Assembly (NCBI GenBank): GCA_003220195.1
Contig: QHRT01000356.1
Coordinates: 1-7,538, forward strand
Direction: 5' to 3'
DNA: 7,538 nucleotides
Source: Candidatus Rokuibacteriota bacterium
Lineage (GTDB): Bacteria; Methylomirabilota; Methylomirabilia; Rokubacteriales; CSP1-6
Part shown: positions 1-5,915 of the stretch, piece by piece
How the letters are laid out: each line of letters starts with the position of its first letter
Position numbering within the stretch: position 1 is the first letter of the stretch
Program-made: the position numbers and the translations under genes
The notes under the pieces: generated by a model
What the model was told of the DNA's origin: nothing
What the model saw: the letters and a program-made list of their open reading frames with translations, nothing else
Database searches by the model: none

Positions 1-517
1 AGAAGCACCACAGCCGGCTGGCGAGATAGGGATTGAGGTTCGCGGCAAACGACACGACCCTGTTCAGTCCGCGGAGGCACGACACGTGGAATCGACCATA
101 CCCGATGTATTTCAAGAGATCCGTGAACGCCACGTAGTGCAACTGCATGTCGATCAGCGTCAGCTCGCAGCCCATGTACCCCGATGTCGTGAACTTGGGG
201 TTGAAGTAGAGCGGGAAGGTCACGTCGAAGCCGCGCGTGTGCTCGGTATGCGTGAACCCTCGACTGAAGTGCGGGACCCGGATCTGAAGCTCACCGCCGG
301 ATTTCAGGATCCGGTGGAGCTCTCGCATCACGGCGAACGGCTTGTCGAGGTGCTCGAGAACGTGGAAGGCGTCGATGACGTCGAAGGTCTCGTCCGAGAA
401 CGGGTAGGGCAGCCGGTTCAGGTCGTGTACGAGGTCCGGCCGCACCGCTTCCTGCCAATCGACGTTCAGATAGCCCGGCTTCTTCACCTCGCCGCAGCCC
501 AGATTCAGCTTTCGCAA
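1..517 (-). CDS. Class I SAM-dependent methyltransferase, 3'-truncated by window edge
   Basis: I translated this from the reverse complement. The frame is open to the window edge, so the C-terminus is missing and about 172 residues are visible. The protein opens with the SAM-binding motif I, LNLGCGEVKKPGYLNVD (residues 4-20), with the acidic residue D20 at the end of strand 2. FDVIDAFHVLEHL (45-57) is the motif II/III region typical of Methyltransf_11/UbiE-like enzymes, followed by an RxLKxGG turn (69-75). The later part (HYVAFTDLL, NPYLASRLWCF) fits small methyltransferases often found in polysaccharide or glycolipid gene clusters; the substrate cannot be read from sequence. The start is uncertain. 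I chose TTG at 517-515, which has GGAA nine bases upstream and gives the usual short N-terminus before LNLGCG. A GTG at 559-557 is an in-frame alternative with no well-placed ribosome site. The gene diverges from the exosortase operon. Confidence 0.88.
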   Translation of the reverse strand, partial: MRKLNLGCGEVKKPGYLNVDWQEAVRPDLVHDLNRLPYPFSDETFDVIDAFHVLEHLDKPFAVMRELHRILKSGGELQIRVPHFSRGFTHTEHTRGFDVTFPLYFNPKFTTSGYMGCELTLIDMQLHYVAFTDLLKYIGYGRFHVSCLRGLNRVVSFAANLNPYLASRLWCF

Positions 518-568
518 CGCGGTCGTTTCCGTGACGTTCCGTGATCCGACCGATGCCACGACGCCGGT

Positions 569-574
569 AGTATA
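569..574 (-). promoter_or_regulatory. Possible -10 element for the methyltransferase gene
   Basis: On the minus strand, TATACT reads at 574-569, a 5/6 match to the sigma70 -10. No convincing -35 lies 16-18 bases upstream. If it is used, transcription would begin near 560, leaving about 40 bases before the TTG start at 517. That mildly supports TTG over the GTG at 559. Confidence 0.25.
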
Positions 575-611
575 ACGCTTCCATTTTGGCGATCGATTCG
601 GCCCTCTGTCA

Positions 612-641
612 TTGACACCCCGATCAGCCCTGTGATCTAAT
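612..641 (+). promoter_or_regulatory. Sigma70-type promoter for the exosortase operon
   Basis: A perfect -35 TTGACA (612-617) is followed after 18 bases by TCTAAT (636-641), a 5/6 match to TATAAT. A TG dinucleotide at 633-634 makes it an extended -10 (TGnTCTAAT). The predicted transcription start is near 647-649, only about 6-8 bases before the ATG at 655. The mRNA would therefore be leaderless or nearly so. No Shine-Dalgarno sequence stands before that ATG, which agrees with this. Confidence 0.6.
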
Positions 642-654
642 CGCGCGGTTCGAT

Positions 655-1176
655 ATGTGGCAATTCTTCGCGCGGCTCGCGGAACGGCTCCGGCCGCATC
701 GCGACATCCTGCTGTTCTGCTTCCGCTTCGCGCTGTACTCGGTGGTGGCGTATGTGGTGATCTTCGCGCTCCAGGACCAGGTCGTCGAGCCGTTCACGCG
801 CGGCATCGCCTGGGTGAGCTACGAGTTGCTGCGGATCGTCGGCGCCAGTGTTTCGCTGAATGGGGTGACGCTGGCCCTCGGGAACTTCGCCGTGAGCATT
901 CGCACGAACTGCAACGCGATCTACGAAATGGCGCTCTACGCGGCCGCGAGCCTGGCCTATCCGGCGTCCGCCAGGCAGCGTTTCACGGGTATCGGTGTGG
1001 CCATCGTCGTCCTGTACGTCGTGAACCAGGTCCGCATCTTGAGCTTGCTCTGGTTCGGCCGCACCTTCCCCGAGTTCTTCGAGGTTGGTCATGTCTACAT
1101 CTGGCAGGTCCTCTTCCTCCTCGTCAGTGCCGCCCTCTGGCTCGGCTGGGTTGGGCGAGTTCGTCCGGTCACTTAG
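655..1176 (+). CDS. xrtH: Exosortase/archaeosortase family protein, XrtH-like
   Basis: This is an integral membrane transpeptidase-like protein of 173 residues. Exosortases are known to recognise tripartite C-terminal sorting signals (motif, transmembrane helix, basic tail) on exported proteins and process them at the membrane. All three family catalytic positions are visible: Cys86 in RTNCNAIYEM, Arg127 in NQVRILSL, and His146 in FEVGHVYIWQ. About five hydrophobic segments occupy roughly 19-39, 50-66, 90-104, 112-134 and 146-168. The short length and the F-E-x-x-H-x-Y-x-W-Q motif resemble exosortase H (the IPTLxxWG-CTERM enzyme); this subtype is from memory and tentative. The ATG at 655 is the only good start and lies almost at the predicted transcription start, with no ribosome site. 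The 3' end overlaps the next gene by 26 bases. No sorting-signal substrate is encoded in the window. Confidence 0.85.
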   Translation: MWQFFARLAERLRPHRDILLFCFRFALYSVVAYVVIFALQDQVVEPFTRGIAWVSYELLRIVGASVSLNGVTLALGNFAVSIRTNCNAIYEMALYAAASLAYPASARQRFTGIGVAIVVLYVVNQVRILSLLWFGRTFPEFFEVGHVYIWQVLFLLVSAALWLGWVGRVRPVT

Positions 1177-1801
1177 AGCGACCTGGCCGCGCCTGCTCCT
1201 CCGCTTCACCCTGGTCTTCGTCGTCTCGAGCGTGGCGTGGTGGATCCTCGCTCCGTACTACGCGACGACGCTGGCGGCGCTGGGCCATGCGCTGAGGCCC
1301 CTGCTCGAGGCGGCGCCGGCGACGGTCTATTCGGTGGAAGGCGCCAAGGTGTGGACGGTCCGCTTCATCGCGGAACCCGGAGCGGCGCGAGCCTCCGGGT
1401 TCAAGGCCGAGCTGTGGCGCGGCTATGCGAACTACAATCTCTCGCTGTTCGCCGCCCTGATCCTCTCCACGCCCGGATGGTCGTGGCGCCAGCGGATCAA
1501 GTTTCTGGCTGTTGGTCTCGCGCTCCTGAGCCTGGCCGAGTTCGCCTTTTTCCTGGTGACGGTCGAATACACGCAGCTGCGGCCGCTTCCGGGCCGCTTC
1601 GGCGTCTTCGTGCCTCCCGGCTTCTCGCAGCCGAGGCAAATCGTGGTCACCTGGACCTATTACTTCTTCCAGATCATGGGACGCGGATTGTTTCCCCTGC
1701 TGCTCTACTACGCGGTCCTTGGCATCGCCTGGAGACCGCCGACGAAGCAGGAGCCCGAGCAAGGCGAGCTCACCGCGGCTCGCCACCACGCCGTCGAGTG
1801 A
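1151..1801 (+). CDS. Exosortase-associated multi-pass membrane protein
   Basis: This is a membrane protein of 216 residues from the chosen start. Hydrophobic segments lie near residues 16-35, 93-108, 117-137 and 178-198, separated by a soluble loop (about 45-90) after the first helix. No catalytic motif is visible. Position, size and the NYNLSLFAALILSTPGW region recall the membrane protein encoded beside exosortase H in other genomes. That link is inference from context and remembered family features. The open frame extends upstream to 1085, but those residues are a Ser-rich shadow of the exosortase's last helix. TTG at 1151 gives a normal short basic N-terminus before the first helix, so I prefer it. 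The 26-base overlap with the exosortase gene suggests translational coupling. The C-terminus is hydrophilic and cytoplasmic in character. Confidence 0.72.
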   Translation: MGEFVRSLRATWPRLLLRFTLVFVVSSVAWWILAPYYATTLAALGHALRPLLEAAPATVYSVEGAKVWTVRFIAEPGAARASGFKAELWRGYANYNLSLFAALILSTPGWSWRQRIKFLAVGLALLSLAEFAFFLVTVEYTQLRPLPGRFGVFVPPGFSQPRQIVVTWTYYFFQIMGRGLFPLLLYYAVLGIAWRPPTKQEPEQGELTAARHHAVE

Positions 1802-1816
1802 TCGCCGAAAATCGGG

Positions 1817-1848
1817 TTGACGGTCACCTCGGCATTAGGCGATCCTAA
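1817..1848 (+). promoter_or_regulatory. Weak promoter-like sequence and short inverted repeat before the ABC operon
   Basis: The 94-bp gap before the ABC genes contains TTGACG (1817-1822) and, 18 bases on, a poor -10 match, GATCCT (1841-1846). Overlapping it is a perfect 5-bp inverted repeat, TTAGG-cgat-CCTAA (1835-1848), which could be an operator half-site pair. No terminator with a T-run is visible, so read-through from the exosortase genes is equally possible. Confidence 0.2.
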
Positions 1849-1880
1849 CAAGATCCCGTCGAGGTCGAGATCCGACGTAC

Positions 1881-1885
1881 AGGAG
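1881..1885 (+). promoter_or_regulatory. Ribosome binding site deciding the ATPase GTG start
   Basis: AGGAG lies ten bases before the GTG at 1896. It is the reason for accepting that non-ATG start rather than an internal codon. Confidence 0.65.
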
Positions 1886-1895
1886 ACCCGAACAC

Positions 1896-2855
1896 GTGAA
1901 TGACGTTCGACGCGTGGCCGGCGTCGCGCCAGACGCGCCGCCGGCGATCGAGGTGACCGACGTCGTCTGCCAGTTCGGGCGCATCCGCGCGCTCGCCGGG
2001 ATCTCGCTGCGCGTGATGCCGGGAATGGTGGTCGGCATCGTCGGGCCGAACGGCGCCGGGAAGACGACCCTGATCGACGTCATCTGCGGCCTGGTTCGAC
2101 CGTCCCGCGGCACGGTTCGCGTTCTCGGTCACGCCGTCGCCGGCAACACGAGCGCGCTGCGCGCGTCCATCGGCGTCCTGCCCCAGGAGACCGCGCTCTA
2201 CGACGAAGTCACCGCCTGGCAGAACCTGCGATTTTCTGCGGCGCTCTACGGGGTGGCTCACGCCGACCGGCGCATCGCGGAGGTGCTGGAGCTGGTGGGC
2301 CTGAGCGAGCGCGCTCGCGACGTCGTGCGCGGATTCTCGGGAGGGATGCAGCGGCGGGTCGCGATCGCGCGGGCGCTCCTGCACAATCCCGCGCTGCTCA
2401 TCCTGGACGAGCCGACGGTCGGCGTGGACGTCGAGACGCGGCATCAGATCTGGGCGCACATCCGCTCGCTCAAGACGGAAGGTCGGACCGTCGTCTTGAC
2501 CACGAACTACCTGGACGAGGCGGAAGCGCTGTGCGACCGCGTCGCGATCCTGCGCGCCGGCACGCTGGTGGCCGAAGACACCCCGGCGGCCCTCACGGCT
2601 CGCACGGGCCGTTGCCTCGAGCTCGAGTGCTGGAGCGAGCACGCGACGAAGCTCTCCGTCGCGCTTCAGCAGCATCCCGGCGTCCTGCGCGCCGAGACCG
2701 TCGACTTCGGGCTCCGCGTGTACGTTGGAATCGAGACGAACCCCGAGGACATCGTTGGAGCCGCTCGCAAGTTGTGCCCGGTGGAAGGCTTTCGCACGCG
2801 ATCACCCGACCTGGTCGAGGTGTTCCGGGCGCTGACCGCCGGAAGCCAACCGTGA
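1896..2855 (+). CDS. ABC transporter ATP-binding protein (ABC-2/DrrA-type exporter)
   Basis: This 319-residue nucleotide-binding subunit powers the two adjacent permeases. The motifs occur in order: Walker A GPNGAGKT (50-57), Q-loop Gln97 in GVLPQET, signature FSGGMQRR (147-154), Walker B LLILDEP (167-173) with catalytic Glu172, and D-loop VGVD (175-178). The H-switch position is Asn204 (TTNYLDEAEAL) instead of His; Gln or Asn there is known from DrrA-type ATPases. A C-terminal domain of about 100 residues (from about 225) follows, as in ABC-2 ATPases that dock to exporter permeases. The GTG start has an AGGAG site ten bases upstream. The stop overlaps the next GTG (GTGA, 2852-2855), so ATPase and permease are translationally coupled. 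The substrate is unknown; drug, lipid or glycan export would all be consistent. Confidence 0.93.
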   Translation: MNDVRRVAGVAPDAPPAIEVTDVVCQFGRIRALAGISLRVMPGMVVGIVGPNGAGKTTLIDVICGLVRPSRGTVRVLGHAVAGNTSALRASIGVLPQETALYDEVTAWQNLRFSAALYGVAHADRRIAEVLELVGLSERARDVVRGFSGGMQRRVAIARALLHNPALLILDEPTVGVDVETRHQIWAHIRSLKTEGRTVVLTTNYLDEAEALCDRVAILRAGTLVAEDTPAALTARTGRCLELECWSEHATKLSVALQQHPGVLRAETVDFGLRVYVGIETNPEDIVGAARKLCPVEGFRTRSPDLVEVFRALTAGSQP

Positions 2856-3940
2856 CGGCCTCGCCCTGGGCGCTGTTCCGCGCGAGCGTCACGCTCGAAG
2901 CGACGACGCTCCGGGGCAATCGTGCCTTCGTGATCCTCACCGCGGTGGCGGCGGTGAGCTTCCTCGTCATGGTGAGCCTCTTCGGCCTCACCGGCAGCTA
3001 CGCGCCGGTCGCCGTGATCAACAACGATGGCGGGCCGCTCGCGGATCGCCTCATCGAGGCGCTGGACGCGGCCCATCACTCCTTCGCGCTCAAGTTCATG
3101 CCGCTCGCCGACGCCGAGGCCGCGCTCCTGTCCGGGCGCCTGGTCGGCATCCTGACGATCCCGGAGGGGTTCAGCCGCGACGTGGCGGCGGGCAAGACGG
3201 TGCCGATCGACATCCGCATCGACAACGTCAACATCGACCTCACGCACGATGTCCAGCGCGCCCTGCCGGCCGCGATCGTCAAGTTCGGCCGGGATCAGAA
3301 GTTTCCCGGCGCGACCGCGAGGATGGTCGAGCACGATGTGATGCGCGAAGACCCGGGGTACATTCCGTATCTCGTCGTCAGCGCGCTGGCGCTCGACGCG
3401 ATGGTCATCGCCGGCATCCTCGGCGCCATGGCGACCGCTCGTGAATGGGAGCGGCGGACGGTCAAGCTGCTGCGTCTGTCGCCGGCATCGCCGGGGATCC
3501 TGCTCGCCGGAAAGCTGACGGTCGCCGGGACGGTCGCCGCTGTCGCACTCGGTCTGGCGTTGCTGGTGATCGTCTTCGTCTACCGGGTCGTCCCGATTGC
3601 GCCCTGGAGCACGGTCTTCGCGCTGCTCGCCTGCGTCGTGATCTTCACCTCGCTCGGAGCGTGGCTCGGTGTCGTGCTGAAGCGCACGCTCGCGGCGGTG
3701 CCGCTCCTGTTCGGGCTCGCCATGCCGCTCTACATCGACAGCGGCGCGCTCGAACCGACGCGCTTCGACGGCGAAGCCATCTGGATGGCCGCGCACCTGT
3801 CCCCGGTGTACTACGCGGTCGGCGTGCTCGAGTGGGCGTTTGGTGCTGGTCGGGATCTCCATCCTGGCGGTCGTGTTGACCCTCGGACGGCTGGCGAGGG
3901 GCGGGTCTCGATGAGCCGCGATCGGGGCGATGCACTCTAG
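2852..3940 (+). CDS. ABC-2 type permease with a disrupted C-terminus
   Basis: This is the first membrane subunit of the exporter, 362 residues as read. The architecture is ABC2_membrane_3-like: one helix (26-46), a large extracytoplasmic domain (about 47-170) carrying DNVNIDLTHDVQRAL (124-138), then a helical bundle from about 171 with the cytoplasmic coupling segment TAREWERRTVKLLRLSPAS (195-213). The GTG start has GGAAG six bases upstream and overlaps the ATPase stop. After LEWAF (residue 330, base 3841) the sequence becomes hydrophilic and unlike the family. In the +1 frame, bases 3840-3914 encode LVLVGISILAVVLTLGRLAR plus a basic tail and a stop, matching the final helix of such permeases. 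One short indel, probably a loss of some tens of bases, therefore separates the frames. As written the ORF ends at a TAG 11 bases inside the next gene. It may be a damaged gene or a sequence error. Confidence 0.85.
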   Translation: MTASPWALFRASVTLEATTLRGNRAFVILTAVAAVSFLVMVSLFGLTGSYAPVAVINNDGGPLADRLIEALDAAHHSFALKFMPLADAEAALLSGRLVGILTIPEGFSRDVAAGKTVPIDIRIDNVNIDLTHDVQRALPAAIVKFGRDQKFPGATARMVEHDVMREDPGYIPYLVVSALALDAMVIAGILGAMATAREWERRTVKLLRLSPASPGILLAGKLTVAGTVAAVALGLALLVIVFVYRVVPIAPWSTVFALLACVVIFTSLGAWLGVVLKRTLAAVPLLFGLAMPLYIDSGALEPTRFDGEAIWMAAHLSPVYYAVGVLEWAFGAGRDLHPGGRVDPRTAGEGRVSMSRDRGDAL

Positions 3941-5915
3941 CAACGTGCCCGCGCTCGCCGCTCGTTACTGGGCGGCGATCCTGATCGCAAGCCTTCTCGG
4001 AACGACCACCGGCGACTTCGTCGCCAAGACCTTGAAGCTCGGTGTCGCGGGCGCGCTCTTGCCTCTCGGCGTGCTGCTGGCGCTCGTGCTGATCCTGGAG
4101 CGGAGAGGCTCGGTCGCGAGCGAAGTGTATTACTGGGTCGCGGTCATCATCGCGCGAACGGCGGCGACCACGCTCGGCGACTTCGTCAGCGACGATCTGA
4201 AGCTGGGGTTCGGGTGGGGCTCGGGCGTCGTCGCCGTCGGGTTCGCCCTCGCCTTCCTCGTTTCGCGCCTGCGTCGTGCGCGCCCTTCGGCCGCCCCGTC
4301 GCCCGACCTGGCCGGGGCCGCGAAGAGCCTGCCTCCGACGACCACCGGCTACTGGGTGTTGATCGTGATCGCGAGCACCCTCGGCGCCACGGTCGGTGAC
4401 TTCCTCGCCGAGAGCCTCAAGCTCGGGGTCGGGCTCGCGTCGCTGCTGCTGGGCGCCGCGCTCGCCCTCGTCTGGGCCTTCGAGGGCCGGGCGAGAACGT
4501 CGAACGACGTCCGGTACTGGATCGCGATCATCGTGACGACCGCCGTGGGCACGACGATGGGCGATCTCCTCACGGGCAAGGAAGGCTTGAACCTGGGCTT
4601 CCGTTGGGGAGCGGCGTCCCTCACGTTTCTGCTCGTCGTCGTTCTGCGGCGCATGGGACGCCAGCACGCGGGCGACTTCTCTCAACACCCGACGATCAGC
4701 GCCGCCTGGGGCATGGCGGTGAACGACGTCGCGGTGTGGTTGCGCTCGCCCGCGGCGATCGCCGCCTCGCTGCTTCCCGCTCTCGGCATGGGCGTGCTCG
4801 TCGCGATGCTCACGGCGTCGGTCGGCCGGCAGCCGGTCGCGCTCGTCGTGGAGGGGCAGGGAAAGCACTCCGCGCGAATGGCCAGGATCCTCCTCGGCGA
4901 CGAGGACGCTTACATCATGAAGAAGATGAGCGCCGCCGACGCGGAGAAAGCGTTCGGCGAGCAACGGGTCGCCGCCATGATCGTGGTTCCCGAGAACTTC
5001 GACTGGGCGGTCTACCGTTCGGACGGCATGGTCGACCTCTATCTCAACAACATCAACATCGACATCGCCGATGACCTGCGCCGGGCGGTCACGCGGTCGG
5101 TCGCGGAGTTCGATGCGCCGCAGCTCGGCCTTCTCGGCGAATTGCACGGGCCGTCGGTGGGAATTTTGCTCCCGAACGTGTACCGGGTCGCGGTGGCCGA
5201 GCACGACTTGCGGGACACCAACGTCTCGTTTCTCCAGTACCAGGTCATCCCGATCATCGTGCTGATCGCGATCAGCATCGGCACCCTCGGGACCGCGCTG
5301 CTCACGGCGCGCGACTTCGAGCGCAGCACCGTCAAGATGCTCGTCCTGAGCCCCGCCGGCCGTGCGGCCCTGGTCGTCGGGCGGCTCCTCGGCGGCAGCC
5401 TGCTCACCGTCGTGCTGATCGCGCCGCTGGTGCTGCTGGGCTTTCTCACGCACGGCCTGCCGTTCTGCGAGGAGGAAGCCGAGCTGCACATGCCGCAGTG
5501 GGCGGTAATGCTCGTCAGTGGGCCGTGTGGATGGCAGTTGCCTCCGGTGCGATGGACGCATGGCGTCGCGCTCGTCGCGCTCCTGGTCGCCGTCACGCTG
5601 ATGACCGTCGGCCTGGGAACGTTGCTGGGCATCGTCCTCCGCGATCTCCGCGTGGTCACGATGACCGCGCTCAACGCCGCCGCCTACCTCTTCTTCCTCG
5701 GCGGCGGGTTCACGATGGTCGCGTTCCTTCCGCACTGGTTGCAGGTGGCGAGCCGCTTCGTGCCCACGAGCTACGCGATCGAGGGACTTCGTCAGGCGCT
5801 CTTCTATCCGGACTTGAGAGGTGTCGGACACGACCTTCTCGTCTTGACGGGATGCGCGGCGCTGTCCATCGTGCTCGCCTCCGCGACGCTGACGCGAGTC
5901 TGGAGGCGAGCATAG
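3930..5915 (+). CDS. Fusion: four-repeat COG4705-like membrane module + ABC-2 permease
   Basis: This is a 661-residue second membrane subunit. Residues 13-241 are four copies of a two-helix repeat, YW-x9/10-GTT-x-GDF-x5-LxLG, with YW at 13, 68, 141 and 196. This resembles the uncharacterised COG4705 membrane proteins and would give eight helices. Residues from about 262 form a full ABC-2 permease: helix 277-296; extracytoplasmic domain 297-425 with NNINIDIADDLRRAV (373-387); a helical bundle with TARDFERSTVKMLVLSPAG after the second helix; and a final helix ending in VWRRA. Eight preceding helices leave the permease N-terminus cytoplasmic, as needed. The loop around 511-542 is longer than in the partner and holds Cys513 and Cys533. 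The ATG at 3930 has GGGG three bases upstream. An internal ATG at 4713 could in principle start the permease alone, but lacks a good ribosome site. It likely forms a heterodimer with the preceding permease. The role of the repeat module is unknown. Confidence 0.88.
   Translation: MHSSNVPALAARYWAAILIASLLGTTTGDFVAKTLKLGVAGALLPLGVLLALVLILERRGSVASEVYYWVAVIIARTAATTLGDFVSDDLKLGFGWGSGVVAVGFALAFLVSRLRRARPSAAPSPDLAGAAKSLPPTTTGYWVLIVIASTLGATVGDFLAESLKLGVGLASLLLGAALALVWAFEGRARTSNDVRYWIAIIVTTAVGTTMGDLLTGKEGLNLGFRWGAASLTFLLVVVLRRMGRQHAGDFSQHPTISAAWGMAVNDVAVWLRSPAAIAASLLPALGMGVLVAMLTASVGRQPVALVVEGQGKHSARMARILLGDEDAYIMKKMSAADAEKAFGEQRVAAMIVVPENFDWAVYRSDGMVDLYLNNINIDIADDLRRAVTRSVAEFDAPQLGLLGELHGPSVGILLPNVYRVAVAEHDLRDTNVSFLQYQVIPIIVLIAISIGTLGTALLTARDFERSTVKMLVLSPAGRAALVVGRLLGGSLLTVVLIAPLVLLGFLTHGLPFCEEEAELHMPQWAVMLVSGPCGWQLPPVRWTHGVALVALLVAVTLMTVGLGTLLGIVLRDLRVVTMTALNAAAYLFFLGGGFTMVAFLPHWLQVASRFVPTSYAIEGLRQALFYPDLRGVGHDLLVLTGCAALSIVLASATLTRVWRRA
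3966..4652 (+). repeat. Four coding repeats of a two-helix unit, in two 384-bp blocks
   Basis: The protein repeats begin at bases 3966, 4131, 4350 and 4515 (the YW codons). Repeats 1 and 3 share LKLGV, while 2 and 4 share LGF-x-WG, so odd and even copies match best. The distance from 1 to 3 and from 2 to 4 is exactly 128 codons. This indicates an ancestral pair that was duplicated as a block. The spacer between repeats 2 and 3 (residues about 115-138) is a Pro/Ala-rich linker. Confidence 0.8.
5902..5906 (+). promoter_or_regulatory. Strong Shine-Dalgarno before the lipoprotein
   Basis: GGAGG lies inside the last codons of the permease gene, five bases before ATA at 5912-5914. No ATG, GTG or TTG is in frame at that spacing, so the site points to an AUA start or to a mutated or misread start codon. 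Confidence 0.55.

Noticed and set aside
86..544. 152-residue open frame on the plus strand
   Set aside because: It is a shadow of the minus-strand methyltransferase, which carries clear SAM-binding motifs.
1085..1150. Longer N-terminus for the exosortase-associated protein
   Set aside because: These codons give a Ser-rich stretch that is a frame shadow of the exosortase's last helix. TTG 1151 gives a normal N-terminus.
1845..2675. 276-residue open frame on the minus strand
   Set aside because: It is antisense to the ATPase gene, whose full set of nucleotide-binding motifs fixes the true strand.
2531..2851. In-frame upstream extension of the first permease
   Set aside because: It overlaps the ATPase C-terminus in another frame and is Arg-rich. 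The GTG at 2852 with GGAAG upstream and a GTGA overlap is the natural start.
2666..3943. 425-residue open frame on the minus strand
   Set aside because: It is an antisense shadow of the first permease, with the same charged low-complexity composition and no motif.
3645..5831. 728-residue open frame on the minus strand
   Set aside because: It lies opposite the well-supported permease. Its product is rich in Arg, Asp, His and Gln with no hydrophobic core or motif, the usual antisense shadow of a GC-rich membrane-protein gene.
5498..5911. Upstream extension of the lipoprotein frame
   Set aside because: It is an Arg-rich shadow of the permease end and would bury the lipoprotein signal internally.
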